Shown: positions 1-8,781 of the stretch, piece after piece
Position numbering within the stretch: the stretch's first letter is position 1
Layout: each line of letters begins with the position of its first letter
Source: Saprospiraceae bacterium
GTDB lineage: Bacteria > Bacteroidota > Bacteroidia > Chitinophagales > Saprospiraceae
Length of the DNA: 34,033 bases
Reading direction: 5' to 3'
Assembly (NCBI GenBank): GCA_020629845.1
Contig: JAHDCQ010000021.1
Location: forward strand, 1-34,033
Position numbers and translations under genes: made by a program
Notes under the pieces: generated by a model
Told to the model about the DNA's origin: nothing
Database searches by the model: none
Seen by the model: only the letters and a program-made list of their open reading frames with translations

Positions 1-153
1 AGCAAAAAATACGCTCTTCAAACAACTAAATTTAAAAATAATCGCTCTAATATTAATAGGTAAGCGATGCTAATATTCGTTAATTAGCACATCCGGAATA
101 ATATAAAGACTCAGAAATTTCATTTACTTAACTCAACTCATAACTACTTAATA

Positions 154-1521
154 ATGAAAATAACAACAAAACTATGCTGCCTGCTCTTTTGGAGCTTACC
201 ACTTTTTTTATTCGGTCAATTTCAAGAACGAGAACTCTACACTGCTTGCGAGAGTTGTGGTTTTAGCTATGTCCAAAGTGTAGATATGGATAGGGATGGC
301 GACTTGGATGTAGTGGCTGCTTCTCTCAATGAAGGGCTTATCAACTAGCATGAGAATGATGGCAATGGGAATTTCTCAGCACCTCGTACTATTGTAGAAA
401 ATTTCGAAGGAATACATAGCGCACATGCTGAAGATATAGATGGCGACGGAGATATAGATATACTTTTCGTGAATTGGAATGAAGGAAGCATTTCGTTTTA
501 TACCAATGACGGCACGAATACATTTACCTTAAGCCAATTGGTAGAAGAAGGAAAAACGACTCCACGCTCTCCATATTTTGCGGATTTGGACAGAGATGGT
601 GATCTGGATTTCGTCGTCGGATTTGCGGATGAAATAGCTTGGTATGAAAATTTAGGTGGACAATTTTCCGAAAAAAATAGCATCGGAAAAGCAGGAAGTG
701 CTAGTTCCGTATCGGCAGTAGATATAGACAATGATGGTGATTTGGATGTGCTTTCTACTTCTATAGATGATGAAGAAGTGCGATGGTATGAAAATGATGG
801 CACTACTAATTTTTCAACAGAGCATATCATTATACAAGATGTAGTAGTGCCTCGTGTAGCAAGGGCAGTAGATGTGGATATGGATGGCGACTTAGATGTG
901 TTGGTGGGCAAACGAGAACCCAACGCGATTTTGTGCCTCAAAAATGATGGTACAGGCAATTTTACAGAAGAAAGCCTAGTAAGCGAAGATGTAGATGCTC
1001 CAACAGCACTTAATCTCGCCGATTTGGATATGGATGGTGATTTAGACCTACTATCTGCTTCTCTTTTAGGCGACAAAATTGATTGGCATATCGCAGACGG
1101 CTCAGGAGCGTTTCCGCAACAACAAACTATTTCTGAAACATTGATTGGTGCTATTGCCATTGATATTGCCGACTTAGATGGAGATAATGATTTAGACCTA
1201 TTAGCAGTTGGGTTCGGAGATAATAAAATAAGTTGGTACGAAAATCGCTTAATGACCACTAGCACCGCTACTGTTGCTCCTATGGCTGCCGTACAAGTCT
1301 ATCCTAATCCTTTTGATGAACAGTTGACCTTTGAATCATCCAAGACCCAAGCATATACACTTGAACTCACCAACAGTATGGGACAACAGCTCAAAAGCAT
1401 GCTATTGGACAAGGAGGTATATCAACTACAAACCTACGATTTACCAGCAGGTGTTTATTTTTATAGTATCCGAACACCACTTGGAGAGCTGATTGATAAG
1501 GGTAAACTTATTCGTCAATAA
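154..1521 (+). pseudogene. Seven-repeat VCBS/FG-GAP T9SS surface protein, interrupted by an in-frame TAG
   Basis: The frame opens at ATG 154 with a signal peptide (MKITTKLCCLLFWSLPLFLFGQ) and runs to TAA 1521, apart from one TAG at 346-348 (codon 65). The 120 nt after the stop stay open in the same frame and keep coding repeats. Seven calcium-loop motifs of the form DxDxDGDxD lie near nt 280, 433, 583, 721, 871, 1021 and 1171, about 50 residues apart, which suggests a complete seven-bladed propeller of the integrin-alpha type. The last 75 or so residues (VYPNPF..., DLPAGVYFYSI) are a T9SS C-terminal sorting domain, so the intact protein would be exported and anchored or released outside the cell. 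Other blades carry IxWyEN at the stop position (IAWYEN, VRWYEN, ISWYEN), so TAG most likely replaced TGG. The GTG at 469 is internal, not a separate gene. The ligand is unknown. The call depends on the TAG being real rather than a base error. Confidence 0.85.
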
Positions 1522-1543
1522 GTTCGGTTCTTTTCAGACTTTA

Positions 1544-1576
1544 TGGATGGGTGACATATTCAACATCACCCATCCA
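1544..1576. terminator. Hairpin between convergent genes
   Basis: An 11-bp perfect inverted repeat, TGGATGGGTGA (1544-1554) and its complement (1566-1576), has an 11-nt loop. It sits between the stop codons of the convergent surface-protein and S9-peptidase genes. T-rich sequence flanks it on the plus side and A-rich on the other, so it could end transcription from both directions. Confidence 0.6.
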
Positions 1577-1590
1577 CAAAAGAAAATCTT

Positions 1591-4296
1591 TTACTCACGA
1601 ATCACCCGAAAACCTTTCAAACTGCTTCCCGTCTCTCCTTCACCTCCCATTGCATCCACATAATCAGATGCACCGAAGCCATAAGTTTTTCCTGCTGCAC
1701 CGAAATATTCCGCTACATTACCGCCTAAATCATAGACCTTCGCTTCTCCAATTTTACTTGCTTTGTACGTGCCTACTGCTTTCAGCATAGAATTGGCTTT
1801 GCCTTTTATAGCAGTTTGCAAAGCGGCTGCATCTTTTGGGGTGAGTTCATAACCAGCCCAAGCATTTAAAGTATTTTCCTTAGCCGCAACAGACTGTGCT
1901 TTTTCATGAAAATCTTTCGCTTCTGCTTCATTCGGTAGGCGGTATTTTTTACCCGTCTTATCGCTCAACCACTTCGCATAAGCCGTCGCTTGCTGTGCAG
2001 AAACTAAGGCAGGATAATTGGAGTGCGCGGCAGCATATTTGAAATTACCGTCATAAGCAGCAAATTGCGCATTCGTGATTTCAAAACAGGCCACCGAAAT
2101 CGAGTCTTCCTTCACGCTTGCCATTTGTGGCATCAAAACGCCTTTTTGAAAAACGCCATAATTGCCTTCATGCTGATTGGTCTCATTTTCTAATAGCATC
2201 GCCAATGGACTGCCTTCTTTCAGGGCTTCGTTTTTTTCTTCTTTTTTGTCGAAAAGGTATTTATCAATCCAAGCCAATTCTTCTTCCATCTTGCGCATTT
2301 GGTGGGTTATCTTTTGCAAGCCATGCGGCTGTCCAGGAAACCAAAGGAAACGTACAGGTGTTTTATCGGCTTGCTGCAAAGCGCGATAATATTCCCAACC
2401 TTGATCGCGTGGTACAGCGCGGTCTTCGCTGCCATGAAAAATGATGGTTGGTGTTTTCACCTTCTCCAATTCGAATAGCGGTGATTTTAGGATGTAGTTT
2501 TCATTGTAGGTTTTGCCGTCTACATCGTCCCAGGGTGCGCCACCGAAATAATGTTGGTCAAAACTCACACCAAAACGACAAGTACCAAAGTCAGAAGTCC
2601 AATTCACATCGCCTGCACCTGGGCAAGCCACTTTGAACATCTCAGGATAGCGCACCGTTAGCATCGTCGCCAAAATTGCCCCATTCGACCAGCCCATTAC
2701 GCCCATTTGGTCTTTGTCAATGTAGCCTTTGCTTGCCAAATAGTCAATGCCTTTGGTGATGTCCTCCATTTCAGGTTCATAGTAGTTTTGTGCAATACTT
2801 TCCACAAATGCCAAACCATGATTGGACGAACCATGATAATTTGGCTTTAAGACAAATGCGCCACGTTGCGCGAGAATATTCGGGTAAGTACTCCAACGCT
2901 CTGCCCATCTATCTAAAGTTGCCGATGCTGGCCCGCCGTGAATCGAAACCATCAAAGGATATTTTTTTCCTTCTTCAAAGTTTTCAGGATAGTAAAGTAC
3001 ACCTGTTACTTCCTCGCCCTTCCAGCCTTTCCACTTTATGGGTTCGCTTTTGGTGATGGCTTTCTTTGCAAGTCCTCCATTCAATTTCACCAATTCTTTT
3101 TCCTCCGCAAAACTGAGCGAAGCGTCTTTTTGAATATCCGCGATATAGTATTTCGTCAGTTTAGAAGCCGTCGAGTGGTTGTAAATTATCTTTTTGTAAT
3201 CCTTAGAAATGGCATTGATGAAAACATGGTCAGCCTTATCACCGAGTTCTAATTCTTGCTTTGCCCAACCGCCTTCTTTTGCATAAAAAGCCCAACGGCG
3301 CGTTGTGCCATTCGCTAAGGAAACCAAAATGTCATTTTCGACAACGCGCATACCACCTTCCATACCCCAGTCCCAATCCAAGTCAATTTTTTGATGCGAA
3401 TTATTCGACAAATCATAATAATGTACTTGCCCAATACCCGAACCATTCCACTTTGGGAAGTTCGTCAGTTCAGAAGCAAAGTAGAAGCCTTTGTTATCTT
3501 CCGTGAATTGAAAACCATAAGGCGAGTGTACATCTGCCAAGATTTGCTGGCGCGTACCCGTTTCGAGATTATGCAAATAATGCTTTGGTTTCGGATTCGC
3601 ATCCGCCGAATAGTGGCGACTTTGGGTGGTGGAATAGGCTAAATATTTGCCATCCTTCGACACGGCATAGCCTCTAATTGGAAAATCATTATTGCTGATG
3701 CGCTTAATTTTTTTCTTTTTGATGTCGAAAGCATACAATTTGGAAACTGTCCAATGTTCCTCGTCTTCCACCACGATTACATTGTCTTTTTTCTCCTTTA
3801 ATTCTTGCTCGTACAAGCTCTTTCCATCAGTGGCAGTGAAGAGCAAAGTGCTATCATTTTGCCATTGGGTATTGGAAATGCCATTTTTGAACTCATGTAC
3901 TTCCTCTGGTTCGCCCCCGAAGATACTTAGCGACCAGAGTTTCTTGCCTTTATCGCGCGAACTGCGAAAATATATCGTCTCGCTATCAGGCGAGAAGAAA
4001 CCACCGAAATCATTTTCATCCGAATTAGTCAGGCGAATCGTGCGGTATTTGCCATCTTTCTCCATATCCAAGCGCGTGAGGTAGAGGTCGGAGACAAAAC
4101 GGTCTTTCTCTTTTACAGCACGGCGTTTCGACCACAGCACCATTTTATTATCAGGCGAAATTGTTGCGCCACCTAGATATTCGGTGTTGATGATGTCTTT
4201 GGGTGTCCAACGGTCTGGTTTTGGCGTTTCTTTTTGTGCGTTCACTGCCATGCTTATTGCAAGGCAGCTTATTAGTGTGAAGATAAATTGTTTCAT
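1591..4296 (-). CDS. Secreted S9 family prolyl oligopeptidase-like protease with C-terminal SUMF1-like domain
   Basis: A protein of about 901 aa. I start it at ATG 4296, which gives a clean signal peptide (MKQFIFTLISCLAISMAVNAQ); a TTG two codons upstream is possible but unneeded. Residues about 30-420 carry WD40-like PD40 propeller repeats (TISPDNKMVLWSK, FSPDSETIYFRS). Residues about 425-690 form the alpha/beta-hydrolase domain, with Ser537 in GWSNGA, Asp625 in HGSEDRAVP and His658 in GQPHGL as the expected S9 triad. The family cleaves short peptides; the signal peptide places it in the periplasm or outside. Residues about 725-901 match the formylglycine-generating-enzyme fold (FEITNAQF, YRLPNEAEA, GGNVAEY, GFRVIRE). 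The catalytic cysteine pair of true FGE is not visible near the C-terminus, so this part is probably a structural or binding module. It is a single gene; the next minus-strand gene upstream is more than 370 bp away. Confidence 0.93.
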   Translation of the reverse strand: MKQFIFTLISCLAISMAVNAQKETPKPDRWTPKDIINTEYLGGATISPDNKMVLWSKRRAVKEKDRFVSDLYLTRLDMEKDGKYRTIRLTNSDENDFGGFFSPDSETIYFRSSRDKGKKLWSLSIFGGEPEEVHEFKNGISNTQWQNDSTLLFTATDGKSLYEQELKEKKDNVIVVEDEEHWTVSKLYAFDIKKKKIKRISNNDFPIRGYAVSKDGKYLAYSTTQSRHYSADANPKPKHYLHNLETGTRQQILADVHSPYGFQFTEDNKGFYFASELTNFPKWNGSGIGQVHYYDLSNNSHQKIDLDWDWGMEGGMRVVENDILVSLANGTTRRWAFYAKEGGWAKQELELGDKADHVFINAISKDYKKIIYNHSTASKLTKYYIADIQKDASLSFAEEKELVKLNGGLAKKAITKSEPIKWKGWKGEEVTGVLYYPENFEEGKKYPLMVSIHGGPASATLDRWAERWSTYPNILAQRGAFVLKPNYHGSSNHGLAFVESIAQNYYEPEMEDITKGIDYLASKGYIDKDQMGVMGWSNGAILATMLTVRYPEMFKVACPGAGDVNWTSDFGTCRFGVSFDQHYFGGAPWDDVDGKTYNENYILKSPLFELEKVKTPTIIFHGSEDRAVPRDQGWEYYRALQQADKTPVRFLWFPGQPHGLQKITHQMRKMEEELAWIDKYLFDKKEEKNEALKEGSPLAMLLENETNQHEGNYGVFQKGVLMPQMASVKEDSISVACFEITNAQFAAYDGNFKYAAAHSNYPALVSAQQATAYAKWLSDKTGKKYRLPNEAEAKDFHEKAQSVAAKENTLNAWAGYELTPKDAAALQTAIKGKANSMLKAVGTYKASKIGEAKVYDLGGNVAEYFGAAGKTYGFGASDYVDAMGGEGETGSSLKGFRVIRE

Positions 4297-4507
4297 TATC
4301 AAGTGATTTTAGGGAGGGAAGGTACGGAGAAATATTGTGGTTTGGATATTGAATCAACAGAGACTATATCACCAAGTAAAATTTAGGTGCTTATATTTTT
4401 CTGTACAAAAAATGTATAAGGTCTATCCGAAATAAATTGAGCTTTTCAGGACTTTTTGCTGTTCGAGAGATTTTAAAATGGCTAATTCTTCTTTTTTACC
4501 TATCATC

Positions 4508-4664
4508 GCGCTGATTTTATAGCTTATTCTCAGCGCGAACTTCAATAAAACATGCATTAACCGCTGATTTTACTACTTATTTTTAGCGCGAACTTCAATA
4601 ACATACATATTAACCGCTAGTTTTAAGACATATTTTTAGCGGTTAATATCATTGAAAGCTCGAA
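4508..4664. repeat. Three tandem ~53-nt intergenic repeats with internal inverted repeats
   Basis: Units start near 4510, 4563 and 4616; the first two are 53 nt, the third is diverged and shorter. Each contains GCTgATTTTA...TTATT..AGCG. Unit 1 has a 7-bp stem GCGCTGA (4508-4514) / TCAGCGC (4530-4536). A 13-bp perfect stem joins units 2 and 3: ATATTAACCGCTA (4607-4619) with its complement (4637-4649), loop 17 nt. The array occupies the downstream part of the 369-bp gap between the S9 gene and the ROK kinase stop codon. The rest of that gap (4303-4507) shows nothing I recognise. It could serve as a terminator region for the ROK gene or be an intergenic repeat family. Confidence 0.75.
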
Positions 4665-4671
4665 TTTCATT

Positions 4672-5583
4672 TTAAGCAGGCACTAATAAAGCCGCTCCAA
4701 ACACCCCAGCACTATCCCCCAATTTTGGCTTCAGAAATACGGTTTCCAAACGCGGATTAAAGACATATTTTTTTACCTCTTCTACTCCTTCCGTGTACAG
4801 TAAATCAATATTGCTTACTCCTCCGCCTAGTACGATGGCATCAGGATCAAGAATATTAATGACGACTCCCATCGCTCGACCAAACATACGGAGCAAGCGT
4901 TGAATGGTCTTGGTAGCTGCTTCGTCCGTTCCCGCATGATGTGCGGCGACAATGTCTTTTAATTTTACCGTATTCCCTGTTAAAGAAGTATAATAACGTT
5001 CTAAAAATGGCCCTGAAATAACGGTTTCCACGCAACCTACTCGCCCGCAATAACATTGCCCCCCTGATTCATCCAAGAAGTTATGTCCCCATTCGCCTCC
5101 GATGCCATGTCGTCCATTCAGTACTTTACCATTCACTACTACCCCACCTCCAACACCAGTACCCATAATCACACCAAAGACGACTTCAGCTCCAGGCAAT
5201 TGGGCAGCCACCGCGCCTAAATTCGCCTCCGCCACCGCGAAGCAATTGGCATCATTAGCGGTATAAATGGGAAAACCGAGACGTGCTTCTAGGTCTTTTT
5301 TTAAGGGTTTGCCATTCATGGCGGTCGTATTACTGTTCTTAAGAGTTTGCTTGAAGGGATCAATAGTGCCTGGTGTACCAATGCCAAGCGTTTCGGGTAT
5401 AATTCCCGTTTTTGATTTCAATAGCTCCACCAACTTCACAATCTGACCTAAGATATGTTCATAGCCTTTATTGCCTTCTGTAGGAATACGAGTACGCTCA
5501 AGTACATTAAGCGAGTAGCGATTTTCAAGGATAACTCCCTCTATTTTAGTGCCACCTAAGTCTATGCCCCAAACTGGTTTCAT
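4672..5583 (-). CDS. ROK family sugar kinase, fructokinase/mannokinase (Mak)-like
   Basis: 303 aa, the usual length for single-domain ROK kinases, which phosphorylate free cytoplasmic hexoses with ATP. The N-terminal phosphate loop is GIDLGGTKIEG. The catalytic base is Asp111 in TANDANCF. The structural zinc site is His167 (GEWGH) plus Cys177, Cys179 and Cys184 (CYCGRVGC). Stretches such as KNSNTTAMNGKPL, INILDPDAIVLGGGVSN and GDSAGVFGAA resemble E. coli Mak more than NagK, so fructose or mannose is the likeliest substrate, but glucose or an amino sugar cannot be excluded from sequence. ATG 5583 is the only sensible start because the nucleotide loop begins six residues later. It is transcribed alone from a promoter at about 5619-5626, downstream of the acyl-CoA dehydrogenase terminator. 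Confidence 0.93.
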   Translation of the reverse strand: MKPVWGIDLGGTKIEGVILENRYSLNVLERTRIPTEGNKGYEHILGQIVKLVELLKSKTGIIPETLGIGTPGTIDPFKQTLKNSNTTAMNGKPLKKDLEARLGFPIYTANDANCFAVAEANLGAVAAQLPGAEVVFGVIMGTGVGGGVVVNGKVLNGRHGIGGEWGHNFLDESGGQCYCGRVGCVETVISGPFLERYYTSLTGNTVKLKDIVAAHHAGTDEAATKTIQRLLRMFGRAMGVVINILDPDAIVLGGGVSNIDLLYTEGVEEVKKYVFNPRLETVFLKPKLGDSAGVFGAALLVPA

Positions 5584-5618
5584 CTTCTATTTACTTTTGT
5601 GTGATGTGCTAAATAGTT

Positions 5619-5626
5619 CAAATCTA
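5619..5626 (-). promoter_or_regulatory. Putative -7 element for the ROK kinase gene
   Basis: The minus strand reads TAGATTTG, matching the Bacteroidota -7 consensus TAnnTTTG. It would give a 5' UTR of about 30 nt before ATG 5583. A TTTG lies upstream but about 26 nt away, longer than the usual spacing, so the -33 element is uncertain. Confidence 0.5.
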
Positions 5627-5674
5627 AAAGTCCCAAAATCCGAAAATTTAAACAAAAAATTACTCATAAAAAAA

Positions 5675-5701
5675 GGCCACATCCGATGTCCGAATGCAGC
5701 C
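5675..5701 (-). terminator. Intrinsic terminator (minus strand)
   Basis: Read on the minus strand, an 11-bp stem (GGCTGCATTCG with GGCC-side arm CGGATGTGGCC, three G-U pairs, 5-nt loop) is followed directly by seven Ts. It lies between the acyl-CoA dehydrogenase and the ROK kinase, so it most likely ends the dehydrogenase transcript. Confidence 0.75.
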
Positions 5702-5750
5702 CCGTTTCTGTGTATATATGTTTGCTCTTATGTAAACGTTTGGATTAGAA

Positions 5751-5910
5751 GTAACTATTTAGAGGTGAGAGCAGAGACCGTCCTTTGGACTGACAGAATA
5801 GAGAGGGACAAGTGTTTTCCTCTTCATTCCCTAGTATTCTTATTACATCCCATCTCTCTTCTCTCAATGAACAAAGTGAATGGTCTCTCTTCTCTGCTCT
5901 AAATAATTAC
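5751..5910. mobile_element. 160-bp MITE-like element with 29-bp inverted ends and 8-bp direct repeat flanks
   Basis: The ends 5751-5779 and 5882-5910 are inverted repeats matching at about 24 of 29 positions (outermost GTAACTATTTAGAG against the complement of CTCTAAATAATTAC). Immediately outside lie identical 8-bp direct repeats GATTAGAA at 5743-5750 and 5911-5918, as expected of a target-site duplication. There is no convincing ORF inside, so a transposase would have to act in trans. It sits between the acyl-CoA dehydrogenase stop codon and what looks like that gene's original terminator. The 8-bp duplication size occurs in several insertion-sequence families; I cannot assign one. Confidence 0.7.
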
Positions 5911-5919
5911 GATTAGAAT

Positions 5920-7068
5920 TTACTTTCCGTGTAGCACCTCGCGCGAAATAACGAGCTTCTGAATTTCAGAAGTACCTTCGCCGATAGTACATAATTTAGA
6001 ATCGCGGTAGAATTTTTCTACTGGAAAATCTTTGGTATAGCCATAACCTCCAAAAATCTGCACCGCATCCGTAGATACCTCTACTGCGGTCTCGGAAGCA
6101 TAATATTTTGCCATTGCTGCTACTTTAGTCACATATTCGTGCTTATTTTTCAAATCTGCAGCACGACGTGTGAGTAGCTCCGATGCTTGTATTTTCGTCG
6201 CCATATCTGCCAGCTTAAAGCTAATTGCTTGAAACCTAGCAATCGGCTTGCCAAATTGCTCACGCTCTTTAGCATAGTTCACAGAAGCTTCATACGCACC
6301 CTTTGCAATGCCTAATGAAAGTGCCGCTATTGAAATACGACCACCATCCAAAATCTTCATAGCTTGGATGAAACCTTCGCCCTCATTGCCTAGCATCTGA
6401 CTCTTATGCACGCGACAATTATCAAAAATCATCTCTGCCGTCTCTGATGCCCGCATGCCCAGTTTGTTTTCCTTTTTGCCTGCGGTAAAACCTGGTGTAC
6501 CACGTTCTACTACGAAAGCCGTAATGCCTCGGCTATCCAACAAATCGCCCGTACGCGTCATCACCACGGCTGCGTGACCTGACTTGCCGTGTGTAATCCA
6601 GTTTTTCGCGCCATTGATGATGTAGTAGTCGCCATCTTTTTCTGCTACTACTTTCATGCGCATTGCATCGCTACCTGTATTGGGTTCGGTGAGTCCCCAC
6701 GCACCTATCCATTCGCCCGTAGCGAGTTTGGGTAAGTATTTTTGCTTTTGTTCTTCACTCCCAAACATCAAAATATGGTTGGTGCAAAGCGAATTGTGTG
6801 CTGCTACTGATAAGCCAATCGAACCACACACTTTTGCTATCTCTTCTATTACGGTGATGTATTCTTGATAGCCCAAACCACTACCACCGTATTCTTCTGG
6901 TACTAGTACGCCTAAAAATCCATATTGCCCCATTTCATGGAACATATCAATAGGAAAATGTTGCGTTTCGTCCCATTCCATCACATGTGGAAGAATACGA
7001 GTGCGAGCAAAATCACGCGCACTTTCCCGAATCATCTGCAAATTGTCAATTGCTGTTTCTGCTACCAT
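5920..7068 (-). CDS. Acyl-CoA dehydrogenase (short/branched-chain type)
   Basis: 382 aa, full length for the FAD-dependent acyl-CoA dehydrogenase family, which oxidises acyl-CoA to trans-2-enoyl-CoA in fatty-acid or branched-chain amino-acid breakdown and passes electrons to ETF. The helical N-terminal domain covers residues about 1-125. The middle beta domain includes [14 protein letters not shown], the FAD-contacting signature. The C-terminal helical domain includes [21 protein letters not shown] and [20 protein letters not shown]. The catalytic glutamate is expected at Glu364 in GEGTSEIQ, the butyryl/short-chain arrangement. The start is ATG 7068. A good promoter lies at 7185-7215 and the gene seems monocistronic. 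Chain-length specificity cannot be read from the sequence; butyryl-CoA or isovaleryl-CoA are the best guesses. Confidence 0.95.
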   Translation of the reverse strand: MVAETAIDNLQMIRESARDFARTRILPHVMEWDETQHFPIDMFHEMGQYGFLGVLVPEEYGGSGLGYQEYITVIEEIAKVCGSIGLSVAAHNSLCTNHILMFGSEEQKQKYLPKLATGEWIGAWGLTEPNTGSDAMRMKVVAEKDGDYYIINGAKNWITHGKSGHAAVVMTRTGDLLDSRGITAFVVERGTPGFTAGKKENKLGMRASETAEMIFDNCRVHKSQMLGNEGEGFIQAMKILDGGRISIAALSLGIAKGAYEASVNYAKEREQFGKPIARFQAISFKLADMATKIQASELLTRRAADLKNKHEYVTKVAAMAKYYASETAVEVSTDAVQIFGGYGYTKDFPVEKFYRDSKLCTIGEGTSEIQKLVISREVLHGK

Positions 7069-7184
7069 TTTAAGATTTGAGATATAAAGTTTGAAATATG
7101 GATTGATTACATTTCAAACCTAAATCAAGTAATAATTTGTCTAAAAAAAATACACCTCTACGTTCTGAGGCTTTTTACGATGTG

Positions 7185-7215
7185 CAAAGGTAATATTCCA
7201 TTCGTTAAGAGCAAT
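7185..7215 (-). promoter_or_regulatory. Promoter for the acyl-CoA dehydrogenase gene
   Basis: On the minus strand TACCTTTG (7185-7192) matches the -7 consensus TAnnTTTG, with ATTG (7212-7215) 19 nt upstream as the -33 element. Spacing and both boxes fit the Bacteroidota consensus. The predicted 5' UTR is about 110 nt and contains a small TTTGAAAT/ATTTCAAA stem near 7090-7118. Confidence 0.65.
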
Positions 7216-7323
7216 ATCTTTTTTATAAAAAAATTATCAATTACTCATTAAGCAGTAAATAGAAAAATAGACTTAGAGTTTTGATTTTCAACACTATAAT
7301 ATATTGAAATAAGAAAATAAAAC

Positions 7324-8493
7324 TTAATCTCGACCAAATAAACCAGACGACTTATCAAGTTCCAGCAAGTCCCGCATTTTACGATTTATTGCCGTATTCT
7401 CGTAGATGCCTCTGAAAAGTTCGGCACCTGGCCCATAAGCGTATACGGGTACTAGGGAGCAGGTGTGGTCGTTCGTGGTGAAGCCTATCTTTAGTCTTTT
7501 GCGTTTCGATTTTGGGTTAATGGCTACACCGCCTGTTTCGTGGTCGCCTGTGACGATGATGAGGGTTTCTCGGTTTTTATTAGCAAATTCGAGCATTTCA
7601 CCAATGGTTTCATCAAAATCAAGCAACTCGCCTAACATATAATCTGATTGATTGGCATGTGCTGCCCAATCTATCTGCGAGCCTTCTATCATCAAGAAAA
7701 AACCTTTATCATTTTCATTATGCTGTTCTAGAAAAGTTGTTGCTAGGCGGCTGGCATAGGGCAGGTAATTGCGCCCTTGCATCACGGGTAAGGGGTCTTC
7801 ATTATTGGTGAAGTAAACAAATTTTTGTGTGGAATTAATGGTAAATTCTCCTAAATCTTCATCTAAAAAACTACGCACTACATAGCCTTTTTGTTCCAAT
7901 TCCTTGATTAGATTTCGATCGTCCGAATCGCGGAAATCGAAGTAGCGTTTGCCGCCTCCAACTGCAAAATCAATACCCGATGCTAGGAAATCTTCTGCAA
8001 TCAAATCATAAAACACCCGCAAGGGCTGATGCGCGTAAAAAGCGGCTGGGGTAGCATGTGGAATAGTTGATGTGACCACAATACCTGTCGCCAAACCTTT
8101 TGCTTCCGCAAGTTCGATAATGTTTTTACAGACTGTCGAATCAGGGTTTAGCCCTACCGCACTATTATAGGTTTTTACTCCACAAGCAAAAGCAGTTGCA
8201 CCTGCTGCCGAATCTGTTTTTAAACTATTTGAAGAATGTGCTTTATGAAAACCAATGGAGGAGAATTGTTCTAGATTTAAAGGTCGAGCTTGCGTATACA
8301 TAGCGGCAGAAGCGGCGGATAATCCCATACCGTCGCCTATCATTAAGATGATGTTTTTTGGGCGTTGTTGCTCTGGGAATTCAAGCGCGCTAACTGTCGT
8401 TATCTCTTGTGTTGCAGTGCAAGCATATATAAAAAATAGCAGCACTAGAAGGAGACATCCTTTATTATTCTTTAACGTTCTTCGCAAAATCAA
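7324..8493 (-). CDS. Alkaline phosphatase (PhoA family), probable lipoprotein
   Basis: 389 aa. It hydrolyses phosphate monoesters outside the cytoplasm using two zinc ions and magnesium. IILMIGDGMG (residues about 48-57, Asp54) is the first metal site; TDSAAGATAFACG holds the nucleophile Ser95; TSTIPHATPAAFYAH and TGDHETGGVA give further metal ligands. The N-terminus is a short basic stretch, a hydrophobic core and LFFIYAC, a plausible lipobox with Cys25, so it is probably anchored in a membrane. The frame has no in-frame ATG before the signal sequence and a TAG lies four codons upstream of TTG 8493, so initiation at TTG (8493, or a second TTG at 8487) seems forced. The enzyme is somewhat shorter than E. 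coli PhoA. No pho box or phosphate transporter is nearby. The 288 bp upstream hold only a 7-bp stem (8652-8681). Confidence 0.92.
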   Translation of the reverse strand: MILRRTLKNNKGCLLLVLLFFIYACTATQEITTVSALEFPEQQRPKNIILMIGDGMGLSAASAAMYTQARPLNLEQFSSIGFHKAHSSNSLKTDSAAGATAFACGVKTYNSAVGLNPDSTVCKNIIELAEAKGLATGIVVTSTIPHATPAAFYAHQPLRVFYDLIAEDFLASGIDFAVGGGKRYFDFRDSDDRNLIKELEQKGYVVRSFLDEDLGEFTINSTQKFVYFTNNEDPLPVMQGRNYLPYASRLATTFLEQHNENDKGFFLMIEGSQIDWAAHANQSDYMLGELLDFDETIGEMLEFANKNRETLIIVTGDHETGGVAINPKSKRKRLKIGFTTNDHTCSLVPVYAYGPGAELFRGIYENTAINRKMRDLLELDKSSGLFGRD

Positions 8494-8781
8494 TTGGATT
8501 ATCTACAGAATGATACATGGAAAAAACTGACTTGAACAAATATTATTGCTTAGAAGCATAAACTTACGAAGTTTTTTGGGATGTAAAAAAATGTTGTGGT
8601 ATGTTCTTTCTAGTTTAACGAAAATCCAACTTAATAGCTACTATAGATTGATGCCTAGTAAGAAAAATGGCACTCTAGGCAATTTACCCAAAGCACCATC
8701 AAAAAGGCATGTATATGAAACTTTACAGTTTTTTTTAGACCACTTTGCGTGAAGAAAGTCCCCCTACACAAGTACTTATAC

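Noticed and set aside
498-1265. Long antisense ORF opposite the VCBS repeats
   Set aside because: It is Ser/Thr/Lys-rich shadow coding that mirrors the DxDxDGD repeats; no start context or domain.
469-1521. Separate gene starting at GTG 469
   Set aside because: Same frame as 154-348, starts inside a repeat blade, no signal peptide although it ends in a T9SS tail; better explained as the remainder of one interrupted gene.
4508-4664. CRISPR-like array
   Set aside because: Repeat units are contiguous without unique spacers and degenerate quickly; no cas genes nearby.
5549-5902. 117-aa plus-strand ORF
   Set aside because: It covers a terminator and most of a palindromic element, overlaps the ROK start on the other strand and has no domain.
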